Assembly (NCBI RefSeq): GCF_017301735.1
Contig: NZ_CP071090.1
Span: 10,826,001 to 10,890,000, forward strand
Reading direction: 5' to 3'
Length of the DNA: 64,000 bases
From: Pyxidicoccus parkwaysis
Lineage (GTDB): Bacteria > Myxococcota > Myxococcia > Myxococcales > Myxococcaceae
The notes beneath the pieces were generated by a model. That model was given only the letters and a program-made list of their open reading frames with translations. It searched no databases and was not told the origin of the DNA. How positions within the stretch are numbered: the stretch's first letter is position 1; every line of letters starts with the position of its first letter. The translations under genes were made by a program, and so were the position numbers. Shown piece after piece: positions 43,340-51,636 of this stretch.

Positions 43340-43402
43340 CAACCGTCACCACCCCTCCGGGCGCGGTGATGACAGGTGTCATCGGTGATGACTGTTGTCA
43401 CC
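43335..43402. promoter_or_regulatory. cluster of inverted repeats upstream of repeat protein
   Basis: Three related symmetrical sites: GGTGAC-N4-GTCACC at 43335-43350 (overlapping the acetyltransferase stop), GATGACA-GG-TGTCATC at 43368-43383, and GGTGA...TGTCACC at 43384-43402. Direct copies of CACCCCCTCGCGGCC follow. Spacing and common GTGA/TCAC halves suggest binding sites for one dimeric regulator, or terminator hairpins for the upstream operon. Confidence 0.5.
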
Positions 43403-43545
43403 ACCCCCTCGCGGCCTCCAGGCATCACCCCCTCGCGGCCAAGTCATTGAAATAACGAGGAAGTGAAGGTGCGGCCACGGGGGCAGGTGTGTGGCACGCT
43501 GCGCGCAATAGGCCTGGTCATCACGCTCCAATACGGAGATTCCAA

Positions 43546-45135
43546 ATGACCACCCGAATCCCGACGAAGATTGCTGCCCCGGCCGTCCGCGGTCCCTTCA
43601 CCCAGACGGTGACGAAGCCCACCATCGAGCCGGTGAAGCCGAATCTGCCGGACGCGCGCCGCGGCATCGTCGCGGGTGGCTGCTTCCCGCCGGACCACGG
43701 CCACTTCCCGCACAAGCCGCACCCGCTGCCGCACCCGGGTGGCCACCTGCCGCACCTGCCGCACAAGCCGCACCCGCTGCCCTTCCCGCAGCACCCGGCT
43801 CCGTTCCCCTTCCCGAAGCCGCAGCCCCAGCCGTTCCCCTTCCCGGGTGGCGGCCACTGCGGCACGCCGGTGCCGACGAAGCCGGGCGGCGGCTGCTGGA
43901 CGCCGCTGGACCTGAGCGCGATGGTGGAGCTCGGCAAGCTGGACCAGACGAAGGGCCCCGTCACCGGCGAGCAGATGGCGGACGCCATCCAGAACGGCAC
44001 GGCGGACCTGGACGGCCAGGCGGCCTCCGGTGAGTACCGCGCCTTCGCCGAGTGGGCGCAGAAGAACGCCGGCCGCCTCACGCCCGAGGCGAAGCAGGTG
44101 ATGGACATCTACTCCAAGTACGCGGCGCAGGCGCAGGCGCGCGGCGAGACGGGCATCTCCCAGGCGGACAGCCAGAAGATGCAGGCGGAGATGGCCAAGG
44201 TGGGGGACCAGGGCGCGAAGCGCGCGCTGTCGAAGCTGGACAAGCTTCCCTCGCCCATCTCCGGCCGCGACATGGCGCGCGCCATCGAGAGCGGCGTGAA
44301 GGACAAGGACAACAACACCCAGGCCGAGGTCGACGCCTTCCGCGACTGGGCGAAGAAGAACGGCTCCAAGCTGTCGCCCGAGGCCAAGGACGTGCTGGCC
44401 GCCTTCGAGAAGCACGCGGGCAAGGCGATGGCTCACGGCGACAAGGACCTGTCCCGCCGTGAGTGGGCCGACCTGAAGAAGGAGTTCCGTCACATCAACT
44501 CGAGCGACGCGAGCGCGCGCCACGCGCTGGAGAAGCTGGACAAGGAGCACGGCTCCATCTCTGGCGAGGACATGCTGGACGCCATCAAGGAAGGCGTCTC
44601 CGACACGGATGGCCACTCCACCACGTCCGAGCTGCGCGAGTTCCAGAACTGGGCGCGCAAGAACAAGGACCGCCTGACGCCCGAGGCGAAGCAGGTGCTC
44701 GAGACGTACGAGAAGTTCGCGAAGAAGGCCGGTCCCGAGGGCCTGTCGCAGGGCCAGTTCGACCAGATGACGAAGGAGATGGGGAAGTTCAAGACGTTCC
44801 ACGACGACAGCATGCGCAACGCGCTGGAGACGCTGGACGTGAAGAACGGCCGCATCTCCGCGAAGGACCTGACGGCGGCCATCAAGACGGGCGCGGGGGA
44901 CCTGGACGGCCAGGCGGCGGGCGTGGAGTTCGCGGACCTGCAGAAGTGGGCGCGTGACAACTACAGCCGGCTCGGGCCGGACGCGCGCAAGGTGCTCGAC
45001 ATCTACGAGAAGTACGCCACGCGGTCCATGTCCTCGGGCAGCACGGGCATCGCCAACAACGACTTCCAGCGGATGCTGCGCGAGATGAACCGCGTGAGCG
45101 AGCCGGTGTTCCGCCCCACGCACATCGTCGCGTGA
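43546..45135 (+). CDS. His/Pro-rich protein with four ~98-residue helical repeats
   Basis: 529 residues from ATG 43546 (GGAG seven bases upstream). Residues ~45-125 are extraordinarily rich in His, Pro, Phe and Lys (HGHFPHKPHPLPHPGGHLPHL...), which could bind metal. Residues ~128-520 are four homologous repeats of ~98 residues, each with a pattern L..LD...G.ISG.DM..AI..G..D.D........F..WA.KN...L.PEAK.VL..YEK.A. The D-x-D-G loops resemble, but do not match, EF-hands. No signal peptide is seen. I recognise no family; it could be a scaffold or calcium- or metal-linked cytoplasmic protein. Confidence 0.75.
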   Translation: MTTRIPTKIAAPAVRGPFTQTVTKPTIEPVKPNLPDARRGIVAGGCFPPDHGHFPHKPHPLPHPGGHLPHLPHKPHPLPFPQHPAPFPFPKPQPQPFPFPGGGHCGTPVPTKPGGGCWTPLDLSAMVELGKLDQTKGPVTGEQMADAIQNGTADLDGQAASGEYRAFAEWAQKNAGRLTPEAKQVMDIYSKYAAQAQARGETGISQADSQKMQAEMAKVGDQGAKRALSKLDKLPSPISGRDMARAIESGVKDKDNNTQAEVDAFRDWAKKNGSKLSPEAKDVLAAFEKHAGKAMAHGDKDLSRREWADLKKEFRHINSSDASARHALEKLDKEHGSISGEDMLDAIKEGVSDTDGHSTTSELREFQNWARKNKDRLTPEAKQVLETYEKFAKKAGPEGLSQGQFDQMTKEMGKFKTFHDDSMRNALETLDVKNGRISAKDLTAAIKTGAGDLDGQAAGVEFADLQKWARDNYSRLGPDARKVLDIYEKYATRSMSSGSTGIANNDFQRMLREMNRVSEPVFRPTHIVA

Positions 45136-45321
45136 GCCAGAGTTCCTGGCGGACTCACGCCGTGGGAACCCGGCGGGGGCCGGGATGCGGGGGGCCGCAA
45201 GTCCCGCGGCGTGAGTAAGCCAGGAGTTTGAATGGGGTCTCTCCGCCGGGGGGCGAGAGGCTCGAGGTCACCGAATCGTCGGGGGGCGGCGCGGAGGCCT
45301 TTCGTTTCAAGCTCGGGGGAT

Positions 45322-45600
45322 TTGAAGGGGGGATTCGAGGTGTCCGGAGCGCCGGGGGCAATTCGGAACACCGGTTGCAACGGGGGGATTCGAGGTGCCG
45401 ACGGATTGCCGGGGGGCGATTCGAGGCACCCACGCAGCACCGGGGGGATTCGAGGTGTTCGGAGCGCCGGGGGGCGATTCGAGGCACCCACGCAGCACCG
45501 GGGGGATTCGAGGTGTCCGGAGCGCCGGGGGGCGATTCGAGGCACCCATGCAGCATCAGGAGGGCAGGCGCCGGCGGATTGCCGGGGGGCGATTCGAGGC
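45322..45600. repeat. G-rich tandem repeat array, 58-bp unit
   Basis: The core CCGGGGGG(C)GATTCGAGG recurs about nine times. A 58-bp unit (from 45440 to 45498 and on) is perfect or nearly so in the centre, and half-units with similar cores flank it. Runs of 5-6 G on the plus strand recur every ~28-30 bases. It fills the intergenic gap of 560 bases between the repeat protein gene and the terminator of transketolase. Reading frames through it are artefacts of the repeat. Confidence 0.85.
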
Positions 45601-45618
45601 GTCTGGCTTCAGCGGTAC

Positions 45619-45672
45619 AAAAAATGAGGGCCTCGGACCGTTGGGGGATGGTCCGAGGCCCTGTCTTTTTTC
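45619..45672. terminator. bidirectional factor-independent terminator
   Basis: A 13-bp perfect stem (45627-45639 with 45650-45662) with a 10-base loop, AAAAAAA on the left (45619-45624) and TTTTTT on the right (45666-45671). It works for both strands and ends the convergent transketolase gene (stop at 45697) and any plus-strand transcript through the repeat array. Confidence 0.9.
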
Positions 45673-45696
45673 AGCGCGTGGCGCTGACGTGCGCGC

Positions 45697-47754
45697 CTAC
45701 TTCTTCAGCTTCGCGAGCGTGTCCTTGGACACCTTCACCACGTTGTCCACGGTGAAGCCGAACTTCTCCTGCAGCGCCTTGATGGGCGCGGACGCGCCGA
45801 AGCTGCGCATCGCGACGACGTCGCCGGAGATGCCCACCCAGCGCTCCCAGCCGAACGCAGCGGCCTTCTCCACCGCGACGCGGGCCTTCACGTCCGGAGG
45901 CAGGACGCTGTTCCGGTACTCCTCCGACTGCTCCTCGAACAGCTCCCACGACGGCAGGCTCACCACGCGGGACTTGATGCCCTCGGCCTTGAGCTTGTCG
46001 TGCGCGTCCAGGCACAGCTGCACCTCGCTGCCCGTGCCGATGAGGATGAGCTCCGGCTTGCCGCCCTCCGCGTCCGCCAGCACGTAGCCGCCGCGCTTCA
46101 CGCCGGACGCCGCGCCGTACTTGCTGCGGTCCAGCGTGGGCACCGGCTGCCGCGTCAGCACCAGCACCACCGGGTGCTTGCGCTGCTCGCCAATCACCCG
46201 CCACGCCTCCACCACCTCGTTCGCGTCGCCGGGGCGCATCACGATGATGCCCGGAATCGCGCGCAGCGACGCGAGCTGCTCCACCGGCTGGTGCGTGGGC
46301 CCGTCCTCTCCGAGGCCGATGGAGTCGTGCGTGAAGATGTGCAGCGCGGGCAGCTCCATCAGCGCGGACAGGCGGATGGCGGGGCGCTGGTAGTCGCTGA
46401 AGATGAGGAACGTGGCGCCGTAGCCGCGCAGCTTGCTCAGGCACAGGCCGTTGACGATGGAGCCCATCGCGTGCTCGCGCACGCCGAAGTGGATGTTGCG
46501 GCCGGAGAACTCACCGGGCTTCATCGACTCGGAGCCGTTGATGTACGTCTTCGTGGACGGGTTGAGGTCCGCGGAGCCGCCCACGAGCCACGGGTAGTGC
46601 TTGGCCACGGCATTGAGCACCTTGCCGCTGGACTCGCGGGTGGCCATGCCCTTGGCGTCGGCGGGGAACGTCGGCAGCTCGGAGTCCCAGCCCTGGGGCG
46701 TGTCCCGGCGCTGCATGCGCTCGAGCTGGTCGGCCAGCTCGGGGAACTGCTTGCGGTACTCCTGGAAGCGCTGCTCCCACGCGTCGCGGAGCTGCTTGCC
46801 GCGGGCGCCCATGCGCTCCTGGAAGCGCTCGCGCACGCCGTCGGGGACGAGGAACTTCGCGTCCTCGGGCCAGCCGTAGTTGCGCTTGGCGCCCTTGATT
46901 TCCTCCTCGCCCAGCGGCTCGCCGTGGGCCTTCGCGGAGCCCTGGAGCTTGGGCGCGCCGAAGGCAATCTGCGTCGTCACGATGATGAGCGTGGGCTTGC
47001 CGCGCATCGTCTTGAAGGTGCGCAGGGCCTCGCCCATGGCGGTGAGGTCATTGGCGTCGGGCACGCGGAGCACGCGCCAGCCGTAGCCCTCGAAGCGGCG
47101 GCCCACGTCCTCGGTGAAGGCGAGGTCGGTGCTGCCGTCGATGGAGATGTGGTTGGAGTCGTAGATCCAGCAGAGGTTGGGCAGCTGGAGGTGGCCGGCG
47201 ACGGAGGCGGCCTCGGAGGCGACGCCTTCCATCAAGTCGCCATCACCGCAGATGGCGTAGACGTCGTAGCTGAACATCTCGAAGCCGGGGCGGTTGAAGT
47301 ACCCGGCGAGCCACCGGCTGGCGATGGCCATGCCCACGCTGTTGGAGACGCCCTGGCCCAGGGGGCCGGTGGTCGTCTCGACGCCGCTGGTCCACCGGTA
47401 CTCGGGGTGGCCGGGGGTGGACGAGTCGAGCTGGCGGAACTTCTTGATGTCGTCGAGGGAGACGGTGGGGGCGTCCTCGACGGTGTACTGCCGGGTGACG
47501 CGCTTCACCCCGGCGAGGTGGAGCAGCGAATACAGCAACATGGAGGCGTGGCCGTTGGAGAGGATGAACCTGTCGCGGTCCGGCCAGATGGGGTGGGACG
47601 GGTCATAGCGCAGCTCCTGTTGCCAGAGCTGATACGCCACGGGGGCCAGGGACATGGGAGCCCCCGGGTGGCCCGAGTGGGCCTGCTGCACCGCATCCAT
47701 GGCCAGGGTGCGGATGGTGTTGATGGCCAGCACGTCCTGCTTGTCGGTCGTCAT
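45697..47754 (-). CDS. tkt: transketolase
   Basis: 685 residues, normal for TK. The N-terminal TPP domain has AHSGHPGAPMS (H26, H29), the GDGDLMEGVASEA motif with the metal-binding Asp, and YDSNHISIDG; the pyrimidine domain has FGVREHAMG (catalytic Glu) and GEDGPTHQPVEQ. It moves two-carbon units between pentose-phosphate sugars with thiamine diphosphate and Mg2+, linking the pentose-phosphate path with glycolysis. It stands alone with a terminator at its 3' end. GTGTCCTCG-type sequence precedes the ATG; no clear SD. Confidence 0.96.
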   Translation of the reverse strand: MTTDKQDVLAINTIRTLAMDAVQQAHSGHPGAPMSLAPVAYQLWQQELRYDPSHPIWPDRDRFILSNGHASMLLYSLLHLAGVKRVTRQYTVEDAPTVSLDDIKKFRQLDSSTPGHPEYRWTSGVETTTGPLGQGVSNSVGMAIASRWLAGYFNRPGFEMFSYDVYAICGDGDLMEGVASEAASVAGHLQLPNLCWIYDSNHISIDGSTDLAFTEDVGRRFEGYGWRVLRVPDANDLTAMGEALRTFKTMRGKPTLIIVTTQIAFGAPKLQGSAKAHGEPLGEEEIKGAKRNYGWPEDAKFLVPDGVRERFQERMGARGKQLRDAWEQRFQEYRKQFPELADQLERMQRRDTPQGWDSELPTFPADAKGMATRESSGKVLNAVAKHYPWLVGGSADLNPSTKTYINGSESMKPGEFSGRNIHFGVREHAMGSIVNGLCLSKLRGYGATFLIFSDYQRPAIRLSALMELPALHIFTHDSIGLGEDGPTHQPVEQLASLRAIPGIIVMRPGDANEVVEAWRVIGEQRKHPVVLVLTRQPVPTLDRSKYGAASGVKRGGYVLADAEGGKPELILIGTGSEVQLCLDAHDKLKAEGIKSRVVSLPSWELFEEQSEEYRNSVLPPDVKARVAVEKAAAFGWERWVGISGDVVAMRSFGASAPIKALQEKFGFTVDNVVKVSKDTLAKLKK

Positions 47755-47980
47755 GGTGTCCTCGCGTTCCCGCTCGCGTGCGGCGCACCATGCCGTAACT
47801 GACGTCGAAGTGCCGCACGAAACGCGAGCCCGCCCCTCCGGCCGTCCGGCAGTCCACGGGGCGCCGGGAATTCATGGCCCCGTAGGGCAGGGGAATGCGC
47901 TGGAGCGGGCGTGGGATGCCGGGGCGAGGGCCGCTACACGAGGCAGCGCGAGGCCTCCTCGGGAACGGCCCCGTCCATGC

Positions 47981-49186
47981 TTACCGCCGCGCCGCCACGC
48001 CCTTCACGGTGCGCCCGCGCGTCAGGTGCGTCACGGCCTCGCCAAGTCCCTCCACGGTGAGGGGGAACATGGGGAACACGCGCGCAATCACCGAAATCGT
48101 CCCCGAGCGCCACGTGCCCATCGGCTCGGGGTTGAGCCACACGTTGCGCTCGAAGTGCTGCGCGAGCTGCATCATCCACGTGAGCCCTTCCAGCCCGTCC
48201 GCCTTGTAGTGCCCCTCCGCGTCGGTACGGATGGACAGCTCATACGGCGCCATGGACGCGTCGCCCACCATGACCAGCTTGTGGTGCCGCCCCACCTGCG
48301 CGAGCAGCTCGGACACCGTCACGCCGCCCGTGAGCTGCGGCGTGGCGTACAGCTTTCCGTAGACGCAGTTGTGGAAGTAATAGATTCGCAGTTCCTTGAA
48401 GTGCGTCGCGTGGCTCGCCGCGCTGAACAGCCGGCTCATCACCGCCGCGTACGGGTCCATGGAGCCGCCCACGTCCATGGCCAGCACCACGCGCGTGTTC
48501 GGCCGGCGCGGAGGCCGCGTCACCACCTCCAGCTCACCCGCGTTCTTCGCGGTGGCGGCGATGGACTCGTCCACGTCCAGTTCCTCCGCCGCGCCATCGC
48601 GAGCGAAGGCCCGCAGCTTGCGCAGCGCCACCGCGAGTTGCCGCGTGTCCAGCACCAGGTCATCGCGGTAGCCCGCGTACTTCCGGGCCCCCGCCTGCAT
48701 CAGCGCCATGCCCTGCCGGCCGCCCTTGCCTCCCACGCGCATGCCCTCGCGAGCGAGGCCGCCATTTCCAAAGGGAGACGTGCCGCCGGTGCCAATCCAC
48801 CGGTTGCCGCCGTCATGGCGCTCCTTCTGTTCGCGCAGGCGCTCCTCGAACAGACGGCGAATCTCCTCCGGGTCCAGCTGCTCCAGCAGCGCCAGCTCCT
48901 CGGGGCTCAAGTCGCGCCGCTCGCGAGCGTCCTCCAGCCAGGACAGCAGCTCCTGCGTCAGCTCCAGGCCCGCGGTCTCCACGCCCTTGAAGTGCGCGAG
49001 GAACGCCTGGTCGAAGGTGTCGAGCTGCGTCTCCGAGTGGACGAGGAGCGCGCGCGCCACGTGATAGAAACCATCCAGGCTGCTGTCGTGGAGCCCCGCC
49101 TGGAGCGCCCCCGCCAGCGCGAGCGCCTCCTGCGCGCCCACCTTCACCCCGCGCCTGCGCAGCTCGTAGAAGAATGGCAGGAACAT
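47981..49186 (-). CDS. VWA-domain protein, CoxE-like, partner of MoxR
   Basis: 401 residues. The first ~130 residues are helical (ELRRRGVKVGAQEALALAGALQAGL, typical for CoxE/VWA-like proteins). A von Willebrand A domain follows with MIDAS motif DVGGSM (D-x-G-x-S) and a second MIDAS-type element MVGDASM. It lies 15 bases after the stop of a MoxR ATPase. MoxR-VWA pairs act as AAA+ chaperones that insert metals or activate enzymes. No target enzyme is next to it here, so the client is unknown. Confidence 0.88.
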   Translation of the reverse strand: MFLPFFYELRRRGVKVGAQEALALAGALQAGLHDSSLDGFYHVARALLVHSETQLDTFDQAFLAHFKGVETAGLELTQELLSWLEDARERRDLSPEELALLEQLDPEEIRRLFEERLREQKERHDGGNRWIGTGGTSPFGNGGLAREGMRVGGKGGRQGMALMQAGARKYAGYRDDLVLDTRQLAVALRKLRAFARDGAAEELDVDESIAATAKNAGELEVVTRPPRRPNTRVVLAMDVGGSMDPYAAVMSRLFSAASHATHFKELRIYYFHNCVYGKLYATPQLTGGVTVSELLAQVGRHHKLVMVGDASMAPYELSIRTDAEGHYKADGLEGLTWMMQLAQHFERNVWLNPEPMGTWRSGTISVIARVFPMFPLTVEGLGEAVTHLTRGRTVKGVAARR

Positions 49187-49201
49187 GGCGCTGTCCTCTC
49201 G

Positions 49202-50050
49202 CTACGCCCGGGGACGCCGGCCGCGCCCGAAGGCCTCCGCCACGGAGACCAGGTCCTGCTCCTTCTTCAGCAGGGCCCCGAGGAACGGCAGATTCTCATC
49301 CAGCTTGATGTCGGTGACGCCCTGGGATTTGAGCACCGCAATCCAGTCGATGAGCTCGCTGGTGGAGGGCCGCTTGCGCAGGCGGGTGAAGGCGCGCAGC
49401 TCGTAGAAGACCTTCAGCGCCTGCTCGGTGAGGTTCGCGTCCAGCCCCGGGTGGTGCACGGCGACGATGCGGCGCATGAGCTCCGCGTCTGGGAAGTCGA
49501 TGAAGTGGAAGACGCAGCGGCGCAGGAAGGCGTCCGGCAGCTCCTTCTCGTTGTTGGACGTAATCACCACCACGGGGCGGTGCTTCGCGGCCACCTCGTC
49601 GCCCGTCTCGGTGACGCGGAAGCGCATCCGGTCCAGCTCGTGGAGGAGGTCATTGGGGAACTCGAGGTCCGCCTTGTCCACCTCGTCGATGAGGAGCACC
49701 ACGCGCTCGGGAGCGGAGAATGCGTCACCCAGCGGCCCCATCTTGATGTAGCGGCGGATGTCGCGCACGTCGCCGTCGCCGAAGCGCGAGTCATACAGAC
49801 GCTGGACGGTGTCATAGACATAGAGGCCGTCCTGCGCGCGGGTGGTGCTCTTCACGTGCCAGGTGAGCAGCCGGTGGCCCAACGACTGGGCAATCGCCTC
49901 GGCCAGCAGCGTCTTGCCGGTGCCAGGCTCCCCCTTCACGAGCAGCGGCCGCTGGAGCGTCAACGCGCAGTTGACCGCGGCCTGGAGGCCCTCGTTGGTC
50001 AGGTAGGAGTCGGTGCCTCGGAAGCGGACGGGGGTGGGAGCCGAAGTCAT
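49202..50050 (-). CDS. MoxR-family AAA+ ATPase
   Basis: 282 residues. Walker A GEPGTGKT (40-47), Walker B VVLLIDEVDKAD, sensor 1 VVITSNNEKELPDAFLRRC (with Arg finger FLRRC), and a helical lid. Typical length for MoxR proteins of the smaller type. The downstream gene codes for a VWA protein, its usual partner. ATP-driven remodelling of a client protein in the cytoplasm is the likely role. Confidence 0.9.
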   Translation of the reverse strand: MTSAPTPVRFRGTDSYLTNEGLQAAVNCALTLQRPLLVKGEPGTGKTLLAEAIAQSLGHRLLTWHVKSTTRAQDGLYVYDTVQRLYDSRFGDGDVRDIRRYIKMGPLGDAFSAPERVVLLIDEVDKADLEFPNDLLHELDRMRFRVTETGDEVAAKHRPVVVITSNNEKELPDAFLRRCVFHFIDFPDAELMRRIVAVHHPGLDANLTEQALKVFYELRAFTRLRKRPSTSELIDWIAVLKSQGVTDIKLDENLPFLGALLKKEQDLVSVAEAFGRGRRPRA

Positions 50051-50195
50051 GTCCCGGCTCCTTTAACATCCACCGCGCCGCCGCGGGGGGCCGCTCGCCG
50101 CCTGGCCCGGGCGCCGGGCTCCCGAGGGCCGGCCCGCGACCTCCTCGGGGGCCGGCCTCGCCCTCCCGGGCACGTCAGACCAGAACCCTATTCTC

Positions 50196-50468
50196 GTGCG
50201 TATCAGCCGAAGCGACCTGATGGCGTTTTCCAAGGAAAACAGTCGGGTGCGTTCTGGAGTCGGGCTGGTCTTTTCCTGGTCTTGGGAGGCGGTCGTGGGG
50301 CATCCGTTCGTTCCAACACTGTTGCTGGTGTGGGCCCTGTCCATGGCGCTGAGGGCCTGTGGCGTGACGGCGGCCACCCTGCCGCCCGAGCGTCGGGTGC
50401 CGGCTCCGGAGCACTCGGTGACGGAGACCCGGCCCGCGCCCGCGCCGGCCCCCAGCGCCCGGGGCTGA
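50196..50468 (+). CDS. possible small exported or membrane protein
   Basis: A frame of 90 residues starts with GTG at 50196; an ATG at 50220 would give 82. It has one hydrophobic segment (FVPTLLLVWALSMALRACG) ending near a Cys, and a Pro/Ala-rich tail. No good ribosome-binding site precedes either start. A palindrome GTTTTCC-AA-GGAAAAC (50225-50240) lies within it, so the stretch may instead be regulatory. The 543-base gap around it (50051-50593) holds nothing else that I can name. Confidence 0.3.
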   Translation: MRISRSDLMAFSKENSRVRSGVGLVFSWSWEAVVGHPFVPTLLLVWALSMALRACGVTAATLPPERRVPAPEHSVTETRPAPAPAPSARG

Positions 50469-50593
50469 GGACGTCGCTCCAGGAACAGGCCAACCCCGGG
50501 GGATGTATGGTTTCGGCCGCCAGACCGCCTGGGATGTGAGGGCTGTAATGGATTTCACGCCCGAGACATGAGACGGCGTGTATTCTGGGCGCA

Positions 50594-51244
50594 ATGGACC
50601 TTGCGAAAGCCCTTGGGGACATCTTCCGGCGTGAGCTTCAGGAGGCGCTGGCCCCGTTGCAGACAGCCGTTCAGCGCATGGATGAAGGACTCGAGGCGTT
50701 GGAGATGCTGCGCTCGGCGACGTACCGCCTGGCGCCGCTGACCAGCCGTCTCGGTGCGATGGCGGGAGTGCGGACGCCCTCGACGGGAGCACGGGCGCCC
50801 TCGGCGGGAGCGCGAGCGCCCTCGGTGATTCCGGAGCCCGCGGCGAAGCGGGGCCGGGGCCCGGCGAAGCGCGGGCGGAAGCCGCTGACGGATGGAGCCG
50901 CGGGCCGTGCGGTGATGAAGGCGCCGGCGCCGGTGCAGCGCGCGAGGGTGGAGGAGGGCACGAAGCCGTGCGCCGTCATCGGCTGCAAGCGCCCGAGCCG
51001 CTCGAAGGGCTACTGCTCGGCGCACTACCAGAAGCTGCGGCTGCTGATGCGCACCAACCGCCGGCCGACGGACTGGGTGGACGACGCGAGGCCGCAGTCC
51101 GTGCGCGAGGTGAAGCTGCCGCGCGGGCGCGCCGCGAGCAAGGCGCTGCAGGAGTCCGCGCCGCCGTCCCCGCCCGCCGCGCCGCCCAAGCCCAAGGCCT
51201 GGGTGCGCAAGAAGGGCAAGGGCGAGAAGGTGTCCCTGCACTGA
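50594..51244 (+). CDS. AT-hook/zinc-finger DNA-binding-like protein
   Basis: 216 residues. N-terminal helix region (LGDIFRRELQEALAPLQTAVQRMDEGLEALEML); a Pro/Ala-rich hinge with the near-repeat TGARAPSAGARAPS; an AT-hook-like basic motif KRGRGPAKRGRKP (~95-107); and a small Cys-Cys-Cys-His finger C(x4)C(x8)CSAHY (residues ~133-150), similar to fingers in some HNH/recombination proteins. The C-terminal region is again basic and Pro-rich. It looks like a nucleoid- or DNA-associated protein of myxobacteria. Function unknown. Confidence 0.8.
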   Translation: MDLAKALGDIFRRELQEALAPLQTAVQRMDEGLEALEMLRSATYRLAPLTSRLGAMAGVRTPSTGARAPSAGARAPSVIPEPAAKRGRGPAKRGRKPLTDGAAGRAVMKAPAPVQRARVEEGTKPCAVIGCKRPSRSKGYCSAHYQKLRLLMRTNRRPTDWVDDARPQSVREVKLPRGRAASKALQESAPPSPPAAPPKPKAWVRKKGKGEKVSLH

Positions 51245-51273
51245 GGTCCGGACGCGAGCACTGGCTGCCGGCC

Positions 51274-51463
51274 ATGAGCACATCCCGGCGGCCAGCGCGT
51301 CCGAGCTGAGAGCATGTTCCGGCCGCCAGCGCGTGGTGGCCGTGAGCGCGTCCCAGCGGCCAGCTCGTGTCGGCTGTGAGCGCGTTCCAGAGCCAGCATG
51401 TGTGCGGGCCGTGAGCCTGTTCCGGTGGCCAGCGCGTGCGGGCCGCGAGCACGTCTCAGCGGC
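51274..51463. repeat. degenerate tandem repeat, 34-bp unit, 5.5 copies
   Basis: Copies begin at 51274, 51308, 51342, 51376, 51411 and 51445. The consensus is roughly GTGAGCGCGTTCCAGCGGCC followed by AGCGCGTGCGGGCC. It lies in the 392-base gap between the zinc-finger gene and the SSB-tail gene and has no coding potential. Apart from it that gap holds nothing clear. Confidence 0.8.
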
Positions 51464-51636
51464 GCCGGTGGACCTGAGGCGTCCACCGCGCGTCGTCACC
51501 CGACGGGCCGGTGGAACGAGCCAACCGTCGGGTGCCCCCAAGGAGCCGCGGCTCCCTCCAGGCGAGCGGCCCGGTGCCGGACAACGGCGCGTGCACCGTC
51601 GTTGACAGTGCCCATGCGGAATGGGATTCGGCTCGC

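Noticed and set aside
45155..45556. Pro-rich repeated peptide (LESPPGAPDTSNPP type) on the minus strand
   Set aside because: Arises from reading the G-rich tandem repeat in reverse. No ribosome-binding site, and parallel frames exist in other phases.
45322..45600. CRISPR-like array
   Set aside because: Repeats are adjacent or overlap in period with similar rather than unique spacers, and no cas gene is in the window; it is a simple tandem repeat.
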